The translations under genes were made by a program, and so were the position numbers. The notes beneath the pieces were generated by a model that saw only the letters and a list, made by a program, of their open reading frames with translations, was not told the origin of the DNA and ran no database searches. Below, piece after piece: positions 8,663 through 15,600 of a stretch of DNA of 45,047 bases (within the stretch, counting starts at the first letter, position 1; every line of letters starts with the position of its first letter). Location of the stretch: the NCBI GenBank assembly GCA_007129945.1, contig SKUN01000123.1, positions 1-45,047 of the forward strand, given 5' to 3'. This DNA is from Bacteroidales bacterium. GTDB lineage: Bacteria > Bacteroidota > Bacteroidia > Bacteroidales > UBA7960.

Positions 8663-9409
8663 TTACTTTTCCTGTTTTATCCAGTCATACCCCTTTTCTT
8701 CCAGTTCCATCGCCAGCTCTTTCGGCCCGCTTCTTATGATGCGTCCGTCATACAGCACATGCACAAAATCTGGTACAATGTAATCGAGCAGCCGCTGGTA
8801 GTGGGTGATCACGATGGTGGCGTTGTCCTCCCTTTTGAGCTTGTTCACCCCGTTTGCCACCACTTTCAGGGCATCGATGTCAAGTCCTGAGTCTGTTTCG
8901 TCCAGGATGGCCAGGCGGGGTTCGAGCAGGGCCATCTGAAAAATCTCATTCTTTTTCTTTTCCCCGCCGGAGAACCCTTCGTTCACGGCGCGATTGGTCA
9001 GTTTTGAGTGAATGTCAACCATTTTTTTCTTCTCCTCCATCAGCTTCAGGAACTCGGCCCCTGTTAAGGGCTCAAGCCCCAGATGCTTGCGCTTTTCGTT
9101 CAGGGCTGTGCGCATGAAGTTCGCGATACTGACCCCGGGTATTTCCACCGGGTACTGAAACCCCATAAAAATCCCTTCCCTTGCGCGCTCCTCAGCCGGC
9201 ATGTCAAACAGGTTTTGCCCCAGGTAGGTGATTTCCCCGCTCTCCACGGTAAAGAGTTCCCGCCCCGCTATTACGGATGCCAGCGTACTCTTGCCGGAAC
9301 CATTCGGCCCCATGATGGCATGAACTTCACCCTCGTTGACCTCCAGGTTCAATCCTTCGATAATGATTTTTCCGTGAACGGAAACACTCAGGTCTTTTAT
9401 TTTTAACAT
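8663..9409 (-). CDS. sufC: Fe-S cluster assembly ATPase SufC
   Basis: SufC is the ABC-type ATPase that drives conformational change of the SufBC2D scaffold. In 248 aa it shows Walker A GPNGSGKST (residues 34-42), the ABC signature FSGGEKKKNE (146-155) and Walker B LAILDETDSGLD (167-178). The Glu-Lys-Lys-rich signature is specific to SufC. It is separated from sufB by a 182-bp repeat-filled gap, the longest in the operon. Confidence 0.97.
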   Translation of the reverse strand: MLKIKDLSVSVHGKIIIEGLNLEVNEGEVHAIMGPNGSGKSTLASVIAGRELFTVESGEITYLGQNLFDMPAEERAREGIFMGFQYPVEIPGVSIANFMRTALNEKRKHLGLEPLTGAEFLKLMEEKKKMVDIHSKLTNRAVNEGFSGGEKKKNEIFQMALLEPRLAILDETDSGLDIDALKVVANGVNKLKREDNATIVITHYQRLLDYIVPDFVHVLYDGRIIRSGPKELAMELEEKGYDWIKQEK

Positions 9410-9420
9410 AGTCTAGTAGC

Positions 9421-9470
9421 GTTTGACCCCTTCGGGGTCGTTAGTAACGTGTGACCCCTTCGGGGTCGTT
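9421..9470. repeat. Two palindromes GACCCCTTCGGGGTC between sufB and sufC
   Basis: The 15-base perfect inverted repeat GACCCCTTCGGGGTC (6-bp arms, TTC loop) occurs at 9425-9439 and 9453-9467, each followed by GTT and preceded by TG or TTG, at 28-bp spacing. Each copy would form a stable RNA hairpin just upstream of the sufC start. Confidence 0.9.
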
Positions 9471-9473
9471 TCG

Positions 9474-9587
9474 TGGGCAATTCCACCATCCTTATCCCAA
9501 CCAACAACCAACAACCGCTCAGCCTCGTCCACCGTCTATGGGCAACTCCCACAATCCTCCGCCCATGAGAACCAACAACCAACAACC
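9474..9587. repeat. Imperfect direct repeats of 43 and 49 bp between sufB and sufC
   Basis: Copy A (9474-9516) and copy B (9539-9587) both begin TGGGCAA and end with AACCAACAACCAACAACC, with related sequence between. On the transcribed (minus) strand the ends read as GT-rich GGTTGTTGGTTGTTGG runs. No credible coding is seen here; the short minus ORF across it is Arg/Gly/Thr rich and repeat-derived. Confidence 0.85.
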
Positions 9588-9591
9588 ATTC

Positions 9592-11040
9592 TTACCCCAC
9601 GCTTCCCTCCAGACTCACCGACAACAATTTCTGAGCCTCCACGGCAAACTCCATGGGAAGCTTTGAAAGCACCTCTTTGGCATAGCCATTGACAATCAGT
9701 CCGATGGCTCCTTCCATGTCAATTCCTCTTTGCAGGCAGTAAAACAGCTGGTCTTCGGATATCTTACTGGTGGTTGCCTCATGTTCCACAATCGAGGATC
9801 GGTTGCCCACCTCGATATAGGGGAAAGTGTGGGCTCCGCTCTGGTCTCCGAGGAGTAGTGAGTCACACTGTGAGAAATTCCGGGCGTTCTCTGCCCTGCG
9901 GCTGGTTTTTACAAGCCCCCGGTAACTGTTATTGCTTCTGCCGGCAGAGATCCCTTTACTGATGATGGTACTTTTGGTGTCCTTCCCCAGGTGGATCATT
10001 TTGGTGCCCGTGTCGGCCTGCTGCCGTTTATTGGTCACGGCTACAGAATAAAATTCTCCGGTTGACCGGTCGCCCTTCAGTATCAGGCTGGGATATTTCC
10101 AGGTAATGGCAGATCCTGTCTCCACCTGGGTCCAGGATATTTTCGAGTTTTCTCCCTCACATATTCCACGCTTTGTAACGAAGTTGTACACCCCGCCTTT
10201 GCCATCCTTGTCGCCCGGCCACCAGTTCTGAACGGTCGAATATTTTACTTCGGCATCCTTGTGTGCGACGATCTCTACAATGGCCGCATGCAATTGATGT
10301 TCATCACGGATTGGTGCCGTACATCCTTCCATATAGCTGACATAGCTGCCTTCTTCGGCCACGATAAGGGTTCTCTCAAACTGCCCGGTATTGGCTGCAT
10401 TGATGCGGAAGTAGGTGGACAACTCCAGCGGACATTTCACCCCTTTGGGAATATAAGCAAATGATCCGTCACTGAATACTGCCGAGTTCAGGGCCGCAAA
10501 GAAGTTGTCCGTATGGGGGACCACGCTGCCCATGTATTTCTTTACCAGGTCGGGATATTTCTGAACGGCTTCACTGAAGGAGCAAAAAATGATCCCCTGT
10601 TCTGAAAGGGTCTTTTTGAATGTGGAACCCACAGACACACTGTCCATCACAGCATCGACGGCCACACCCGCCAGTTTTTTACGCTCATCCAGGGGGATGC
10701 CCAGCTTGTCAAAGGTTTCCAGGAGTTCCGGATCCACCTCGTCCAAGCTCTCATATTTGGGCTTTTTACGCGGGGCTGAGTAATAGATCTTATCCTGATA
10801 GTTGATGGGCGGATACTCCAGATGGGCCCATTCCGGCTCCTGCATGGTCTGCCAGTAACGGAAAGCCTTCAGGCGGAACTCCAGCATAAACTCAGGCTCA
10901 TTTTTTTTTGCGGAAATAAAACGAACGGTATCCTCAGTGAGTCCGGGAGGTGCCTGGTCCATGTCAATATCGGTGTAAAAACCGTATTTGTAATCGGAAC
11001 CGGTTACTTCGTTCAGTATGTCATTATTCTTGTCTTCCAT
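9592..11040 (-). CDS. sufB: Fe-S cluster assembly protein SufB
   Basis: SufB is the core scaffold subunit on which the nascent cluster forms. The 482-aa protein is full length. It has the beta-helix core with [16 protein letters not shown] (about 199-214), [16 protein letters not shown] (238-253), and Cys392 in [11 protein letters not shown], the position of the essential SufB cysteine in E. coli. It is the first gene of the suf operon, behind a strong promoter. Confidence 0.97.
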   Translation of the reverse strand: MEDKNNDILNEVTGSDYKYGFYTDIDMDQAPPGLTEDTVRFISAKKNEPEFMLEFRLKAFRYWQTMQEPEWAHLEYPPINYQDKIYYSAPRKKPKYESLDEVDPELLETFDKLGIPLDERKKLAGVAVDAVMDSVSVGSTFKKTLSEQGIIFCSFSEAVQKYPDLVKKYMGSVVPHTDNFFAALNSAVFSDGSFAYIPKGVKCPLELSTYFRINAANTGQFERTLIVAEEGSYVSYMEGCTAPIRDEHQLHAAIVEIVAHKDAEVKYSTVQNWWPGDKDGKGGVYNFVTKRGICEGENSKISWTQVETGSAITWKYPSLILKGDRSTGEFYSVAVTNKRQQADTGTKMIHLGKDTKSTIISKGISAGRSNNSYRGLVKTSRRAENARNFSQCDSLLLGDQSGAHTFPYIEVGNRSSIVEHEATTSKISEDQLFYCLQRGIDMEGAIGLIVNGYAKEVLSKLPMEFAVEAQKLLSVSLEGSVG

Positions 11041-11082
11041 GCAGGGTCATTCTTTGGCTGCCAGTATGATAGTGCAGCACAG

Positions 11083-11110
11083 TGATCTTATTTAGATCAA
11101 TTTTAAATTG
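11083..11110. promoter_or_regulatory. Two adjacent palindromes in the suf leader
   Basis: TGATCTTATTTAGATCA (11083-11099, 6-bp arms) and CAATTTTAAATTG (11098-11110, 6-bp arms, 1-base centre) abut directly downstream of the -7 box of the suf promoter, at and just after the expected transcription start. This is a typical place for a repressor site; the protein is not identified. Confidence 0.5.
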
Positions 11111-11114
11111 AATT

Positions 11115-11146
11115 GCAAAGATAGCAAACAAGCATGAAATAATCAA
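11115..11146 (-). promoter_or_regulatory. suf operon promoter
   Basis: On the minus strand TTG (11144-11146), 20 bases, then TATCTTTG (11116-11123) followed by C, a full match to the Bacteroidetes consensus. It lies 76 bases upstream of the sufB ATG. Confidence 0.75.
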
Positions 11147-11166
11147 CAAGGCGTAGGGGAATATGT

Positions 11167-12234
11167 TCAGGAGCGCAAACTTGTGACATCTCCGATCATT
11201 TCCAGTCCTGCAAACCTGCCGGTTCCTTCAAAAAGCAGTTTGCCGTTGTTGTTTTTGACGGCTATGTGCAGACTGGCACTCAGATTTTCGTGGATTACCC
11301 TGTTCATTTGGCCCTGGTTAGGTGCCTTCAGTGCTCCGGGATCATTTTTTTTGCCCGGGAGGGTTTTTCCCTGCGCTCCCCGGATATCTATCCGGAGGTC
11401 ATTTTTTTTGACGGTCAGGAATAATTCGTTGTCTCTTCTTTCCAGCCTGGTAATCTTTGCGCCATTGTAGGTGGCAAAAAGATGTGGTTTGCCTTTGTGC
11501 AGGAAAAACCCCAGGAATCCGGGGAAACTTTTCCCCACCCAGGGAACATTCGCCAATGAAAGCATGAAAGAGGTGTTTTCTGTCTGAAAATGGTTTGACT
11601 GCATCCATATCCATGCTTCAGGCATGGATGTACCCCAGTCTTTTTCAATATAGCCTTTCCCGTTGTGAAAGTCAGCTTGCTGGCCATTGAGGTTCAGTTG
11701 TCCGCTCAGACGGTGATCCATACTTACCACGCCATGGTAACATTCCATGAAAGGGGCATAGCGATACCACCCCATGATCCCGGGTCTGAGCAGGGTGGCC
11801 TGCAGCGGGGTCTGCCCGGAAAAAAATACCTCACCCTGAAAATGACCCCTGGGTGATTGGAGATCTAACCTTATATGGCTGCGGGAAATTTCGTTTTCAC
11901 CGATCTTCACATGGAAGTCGCTCTTCGAAAAAAGGAATGACTCCGCCGGAAACCGGAAATACCAGGTCTCGCCGGTCTTGCCGTTGATCACCTGAATAAA
12001 GGCATGGGGGTCTTCATTGGTGAGTGAAACGCCCGGGATAAATGACCAGGTATGGTTGCCGCCGGCACTCACCAGCTTATAATACCATCCTTCAAAATAG
12101 TTCTTTCTTTTCCTGTTGCCCTGAAACCAGGAAGGATTCCAGATTTTAGCTAGATCGTACAGGCCGGAAAAACCCCTTTCCCGAACATGCCCGGGAAAAT
12201 CCGAAGATTGACTCATTGGCTGAGTTTTGGTCAC
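11167..12234 (-). CDS. Tocopherol cyclase-like family protein
   Basis: This 355-aa protein resembles the plant and cyanobacterial tocopherol cyclase family (Pfam Tocopherol_cycl). Visible family features are YFEGWYYKLV (about residues 46-55), WSFIPGV, HAFIQVI, WYRYAPFMECYHGV, then GKGYIEKDWGTSMPEAWIWMQSNHF, where the family has its conserved KDWG core. No signal peptide is visible. The GTG start overlaps the rprY stop by 4 bases (GTGA), so it is translationally coupled; an ATG six codons later is an alternative. In heterotrophic bacteria the substrate is unknown; a role on a prenylquinone or other lipid is only a guess. The family call is firm, the function is not. Confidence 0.85.
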   Translation of the reverse strand: MTKTQPMSQSSDFPGHVRERGFSGLYDLAKIWNPSWFQGNRKRKNYFEGWYYKLVSAGGNHTWSFIPGVSLTNEDPHAFIQVINGKTGETWYFRFPAESFLFSKSDFHVKIGENEISRSHIRLDLQSPRGHFQGEVFFSGQTPLQATLLRPGIMGWYRYAPFMECYHGVVSMDHRLSGQLNLNGQQADFHNGKGYIEKDWGTSMPEAWIWMQSNHFQTENTSFMLSLANVPWVGKSFPGFLGFFLHKGKPHLFATYNGAKITRLERRDNELFLTVKKNDLRIDIRGAQGKTLPGKKNDPGALKAPNQGQMNRVIHENLSASLHIAVKNNNGKLLFEGTGRFAGLEMIGDVTSLRS

Positions 12235-12944
12235 GAACTTTTCCCCTCCGGGATGAGCAGTTTAAAGCCTTTGCCATGTACATTCAGCAACTCCACCTCC
12301 GGATCGTCTTTCAGGTATTTGCGCAGCTTGGCAATATACACATCCATGCTCCTTGCATTGAAGTAGTTGTCGTCCAGCCAGATCTTGTTCAGTGCTTCTG
12401 AACGGTCAAGTACACTATTGGCCCGGTCACACAGCATTTTAAGCAACTGGGCTTCCTTGGAAGTGAGTTTTTCTTCGCTGCTATCATGTTTCAGGAGCTG
12501 CCTGGCGTAATCAAAGGTGTACTTCCCTATCTGGAACAAGGTTTTGTCCGAATCACCGGGTTTCTCATCGTAGGTCCGCCGGTGAATGGCGGTGATGCGC
12601 AACAAAAGTTCCTCCATGCTGAAGGGCTTTGTTATGTAGTCGTCCGCCCCGATTTTCAACCCCTCCAGGATGTCGTCCTGCATATTCTTTGCGGTGAGGA
12701 AAAGGATGGGTACTTTCTTGTCTACTTTTCGGATATCCCTTGCCAGGGTGAATCCATCCTTGACCGGCATCATCACATCCAGCACACAAAAGGAGAAATT
12801 GTCTTTCAGATAAGCATCATAGGCTTCCTGTCCGTCGACGCACAATGTGGTGAAAAATCCTTTGGCCTCAAGATAGGCTTTCAGGATGGTGCCGAGGTTC
12901 GGGTCATCTTCGGCCAGCAGAATTTTGATTTTTGACTTTTCCAT
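12231..12944 (-). CDS. rprY: OmpR-family response regulator, RprY-like
   Basis: This DNA-binding response regulator (237 aa) has a receiver domain at residues 7-120, with acidic pair Asp13-Asp14, phosphorylation site Asp56, Thr84 and Lys106, and a winged-helix domain at about 135-232. The sequence resembles Bacteroides RprY closely (KILLAEDDPNLGTILKAYLEAKGF and IGADDYITKPFSMEELLLRI). RprY is linked to stress and redox responses in Bacteroidetes. It starts 15 bases after the sensor gene ends and overlaps the tocopherol-cyclase-like gene. Confidence 0.93.
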   Translation of the reverse strand: MEKSKIKILLAEDDPNLGTILKAYLEAKGFFTTLCVDGQEAYDAYLKDNFSFCVLDVMMPVKDGFTLARDIRKVDKKVPILFLTAKNMQDDILEGLKIGADDYITKPFSMEELLLRITAIHRRTYDEKPGDSDKTLFQIGKYTFDYARQLLKHDSSEEKLTSKEAQLLKMLCDRANSVLDRSEALNKIWLDDNYFNARSMDVYIAKLRKYLKDDPEVELLNVHGKGFKLLIPEGKSS

Positions 12945-12959
12945 AGAGGGTCAGTTTCA

Positions 12960-14591
12960 TTAGTTGTTGGTCTGTTCATTCCCTTTGCCGTCATATCCAA
13001 AGGGGATGAAGACTGTAAACCGGCTGCCTTTGCCGGGTTCGCTCTCCAGGGAAATATGCCCGCCATGTTTTTCGACAATGGCCTTTACATAACTCAGACC
13101 CAGTCCGAAGCCTTTAACGTCATGGACATTTCCCGTGGAAACCCGGTACAAGTTATCAAAAATTTTCTTTTGATTGGCCAAGCTGATCCCGATTCCCCGA
13201 TCATCCACATGCACAATCACCCCGTTGCTGCTGTTTTGGGTTGTAACAGTGATCTCCGGGCTGTGCGGTGAATATTTGTTTGCGTTGTCCAACAGGTTAG
13301 AAAATACGTTGGTCAGGTGAATTTTATCTGCCTGGATGAAGCTATATTCTGCATCAAAATTTGTATTGATTTTCCCGTGTTTTGCCGCCACCTGTATCCC
13401 GATTTTCTGAATGGCGCTATCGATCATATCATGCAGATCCAGCCCGGTCACGTTCAGCCTGATCTTTGCTTTTTCGATGAGCGCAGTCTGCAGTACTTTC
13501 TCTGTCAATAGCCCCAGACGCTGGTTTTCCTCGTTAATTACATTGATATAACTTTGGTAAAGATTCTCAGATTTTTGTACATCCTGATCGCTCAGGGCCT
13601 GGCAGGCCAGGGAAATGGTTGAAATGGGGGTTTTCAACTCGTGGGTCATGTTGTTGATGAAATCATTCTTCATGACCGAGAGTTTCTTTTGCCGGATGAT
13701 GGTAAGGATGGTAATGGCAAAGGAAGAGATAATCACCAGGATCAGCACAATGGAGGTGGCCAGCATGGCATTCATCTGCGAAAGAATGTACCGTTCCTGC
13801 TGGGGAAAGTGCAGTAGCAGGTATTCGGGGTTCATAAAGATGTCGTTGGGGAAAAGCTGAAAGGCATAAGGGCTTTCCAGCAGTTGCCGGCTGTGTTCCC
13901 CTGTTTTTTCTTTCACCAGGGCATGCCCGGCCGGGTTGTAAATGCCGAATTCATATTGTGTTTTTATCCCCTGCCTGGTAAGCTCCTCAGCCAGCAGTGA
14001 ATCCAGGGAGGAAATGCTGCCTTCGTTGGTGACCTGAAAGGTGTACCTGCTGGAAAACAGCTCATCAAACAGGTCATTGATAATCTGGCTTCTCTCAAAG
14101 AATCTGCTGAAGGGATCATCCATGCCCTGACGCCTGCTGTCAGGGAGATACCCCGGGGCTGAACCCGGATACCTGCTGCGTCCGCTGATCACTATGGAAG
14201 TATCAAAAGCACTGGTCTGCTGCCTGTCACTCAATTGTCCGCTGAGCGGCAAATCAACCTCGGCCTGAAGGATTCCTGTGGGACGCTCTTGCTGGACAGC
14301 CTCCCCCTGCTGGGAAAAAATGCGGTTATAATAAAGCTGGTTCAGGGAGTCAAGCATCTGCGTCAGCTGGTTCAGGTGCCGGCTGCGCTCTTGCTGTTCC
14401 ATCATCTTACGGGCAAGCTCCTGTTTGTTAAACTGATTGATGGCCCGGGTGGCTGCTTCACTGACCCCCCGGTCGAAATTCACCTCCTTGATTGCTACCG
14501 CATTGCGTATCCAGTAAAGCTGGATGCCCAGTAAGCCTACCAATGAGATGGTAATCGCAATTACCACCAGTATGATAAATCTTTTTTTCAT
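12960..14591 (-). CDS. rprX: Sensor histidine kinase, RprX-like
   Basis: This membrane sensor (543 aa) has a first membrane segment at residues 5-28, a periplasmic domain of about 245 residues, a second segment at about 277-300, then HisKA with phosphorylated His317 in NNMTHELKTPIS. The ATPase domain shows the N box (NLLDNANKYSP), VDDRGIGI and GFGLGLSYVKAIV. It pairs with the adjacent RprY-like regulator. The periplasmic domain is Gln, Ser and Arg rich and has no recognised ligand domain. A TACCTTTG box precedes it. Confidence 0.93.
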   Translation of the reverse strand: MKKRFIILVVIAITISLVGLLGIQLYWIRNAVAIKEVNFDRGVSEAATRAINQFNKQELARKMMEQQERSRHLNQLTQMLDSLNQLYYNRIFSQQGEAVQQERPTGILQAEVDLPLSGQLSDRQQTSAFDTSIVISGRSRYPGSAPGYLPDSRRQGMDDPFSRFFERSQIINDLFDELFSSRYTFQVTNEGSISSLDSLLAEELTRQGIKTQYEFGIYNPAGHALVKEKTGEHSRQLLESPYAFQLFPNDIFMNPEYLLLHFPQQERYILSQMNAMLATSIVLILVIISSFAITILTIIRQKKLSVMKNDFINNMTHELKTPISTISLACQALSDQDVQKSENLYQSYINVINEENQRLGLLTEKVLQTALIEKAKIRLNVTGLDLHDMIDSAIQKIGIQVAAKHGKINTNFDAEYSFIQADKIHLTNVFSNLLDNANKYSPHSPEITVTTQNSSNGVIVHVDDRGIGISLANQKKIFDNLYRVSTGNVHDVKGFGLGLSYVKAIVEKHGGHISLESEPGKGSRFTVFIPFGYDGKGNEQTNN

Positions 14592-14624
14592 CTTCTTTAA
14601 ACCAGGATGGTTGAACCCTCCCTA

Positions 14625-14632
14625 CAAAGGTA
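14625..14632 (-). promoter_or_regulatory. -7 box for the rprX-rprY operon
   Basis: TACCTTTG on the minus strand, 34 bases upstream of the rprX ATG, matches TAnnTTTG. Upstream there is only a GGGTTT at roughly the -33 distance, not a clean TTG. Confidence 0.45.
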
Positions 14633-14733
14633 AGATGGAAATAAAGATTAAACCCATACTTAACACATTTTAACAGCCTTTAACGTAATTTACATCGCCA
14701 CCCTTCAGATATAATGGATGGGAAAAGGTTTTT

Positions 14734-15309
14734 TTATAACCGGCCTGCCACTTTGTCCCAGTCAACAATTTTCCAGAACGCAGCCAGGTATTCAGGTTTC
14801 CTGTTCTGGTAGTCGAGGTAAAACGCATGTTCCCACATGTCGCATGTCAGCAGGGGTGTTTTCCCGTCACGCAGCGGATTACCGGCATTGGCCGTTTTGA
14901 CGATCTCCAGTTTTCCGTCCTTATTCCTTACCAGCCAGGTCCATCCCGATCCGAATAAGGTCGTGGCCGCCCCGGTAAATTCTTCTTTGAACTTTTCAAA
15001 AGAGCCAAAATCCGCCTCTATGGCTTCTTTTAGCTTTCCTTCAGGTTCTCCGCCACCATTGGGAGAGAAACCTTCCCAATAAAAAGTGTGATTCCACACC
15101 TGTGCGCCGTTGTTGAAAACTCCGCCGTCTGCCTTCATGACAATCTCTTCAAGGCTTGATTCCTCGAAAGGGGTACCGGGTATCAGGTCATTGAGCTTTT
15201 TCACATAGGTCATGTGGTGTTTTCCGTAATGATATTCAATGGTCTTTTTGGAGACATGGGGCTCGAGTGCTTCCGGGGAATAAGGCAGCTTGGGTAATGT
15301 GTGTGTCAT
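14734..15309 (-). CDS. sodB: Superoxide dismutase, iron type
   Basis: The enzyme converts superoxide to oxygen and hydrogen peroxide. The 191-aa protein is full length and cytoplasmic. Metal ligands His27, His74, Asp157 and His161 are all present ([11 protein letters not shown] and [13 protein letters not shown]). Gln70 in [13 protein letters not shown] is the arrangement of iron-type enzymes, although Bacteroidetes enzymes of this type can be cambialistic. The gene stands alone between rprX and the first permease. Its peroxide product would normally be cleared by catalase, which is broken at 40459-41731. Confidence 0.95.
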   Translation of the reverse strand: MTHTLPKLPYSPEALEPHVSKKTIEYHYGKHHMTYVKKLNDLIPGTPFEESSLEEIVMKADGGVFNNGAQVWNHTFYWEGFSPNGGGEPEGKLKEAIEADFGSFEKFKEEFTGAATTLFGSGWTWLVRNKDGKLEIVKTANAGNPLRDGKTPLLTCDMWEHAFYLDYQNRKPEYLAAFWKIVDWDKVAGRL

Positions 15310-15343
15310 AACAGCGTCGTTTTGGGTTAATGAATAAGAATAG

Positions 15344-15375
15344 CTAAAATATGGAAAATATCTTTTAGTTCCAAA
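15344..15375 (-). promoter_or_regulatory. Possible sodB promoter
   Basis: On the minus strand TTTG (15372-15375), 20 bases and TATTTTAG (15344-15351), one mismatch to TAnnTTTG. It lies 35 bases upstream of the ATG. Confidence 0.4.
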
Positions 15376-15420
15376 TACGATGGGGGTTATATGAGCGGAT
15401 GCCTGCGTATAGCCGTATAT

Positions 15421-15436
15421 GTGTGCGTTAGCGAAC
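15421..15436 (+). promoter_or_regulatory. Candidate operator shared with the second permease
   Basis: GTGTGCGTTAGCGAAC fits GTGTnCGTwnnnrAAC, the motif found twice upstream of the permease at 41998. It lies 180 bases before the start codon and about 85 bases before the -33 region, an enhancer-like position. A partial relative (TGCGTATAGC) sits 20 bp upstream. The rest of 15310-15600 shows no gene. Confidence 0.4.
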
Positions 15437-15520
15437 AGGATTGTTCAGCAGCGTGCATTTGGTGTCTGAGGAAATAAAGTGCAACCATCTGATAATGAAG
15501 GTAAAGAATTTTATAGCATG

Positions 15521-15548
15521 TTGTTTGATTGATTGTTGCATAATTTTG
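15521..15548 (+). promoter_or_regulatory. Probable promoter of the first permease gene
   Basis: TTG (15521-15523), 17 bases, TAATTTTG (15541-15548), 53 bases before the ATG. The same stretch has a partial sigma-54-like TTGCA element at 15536-15540, without a clear GG partner. Confidence 0.5.
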
Positions 15549-15600
15549 CCGCGCCATCTATAAGTCGGAGTAAGCCAAAAAACAAAAAGGTTATAACTAT

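Noticed and set aside
9403-9585. A 60-aa minus-strand frame between sufB and sufC
   Set aside because: It is made of the palindromic and direct repeats and overlaps the sufC start.
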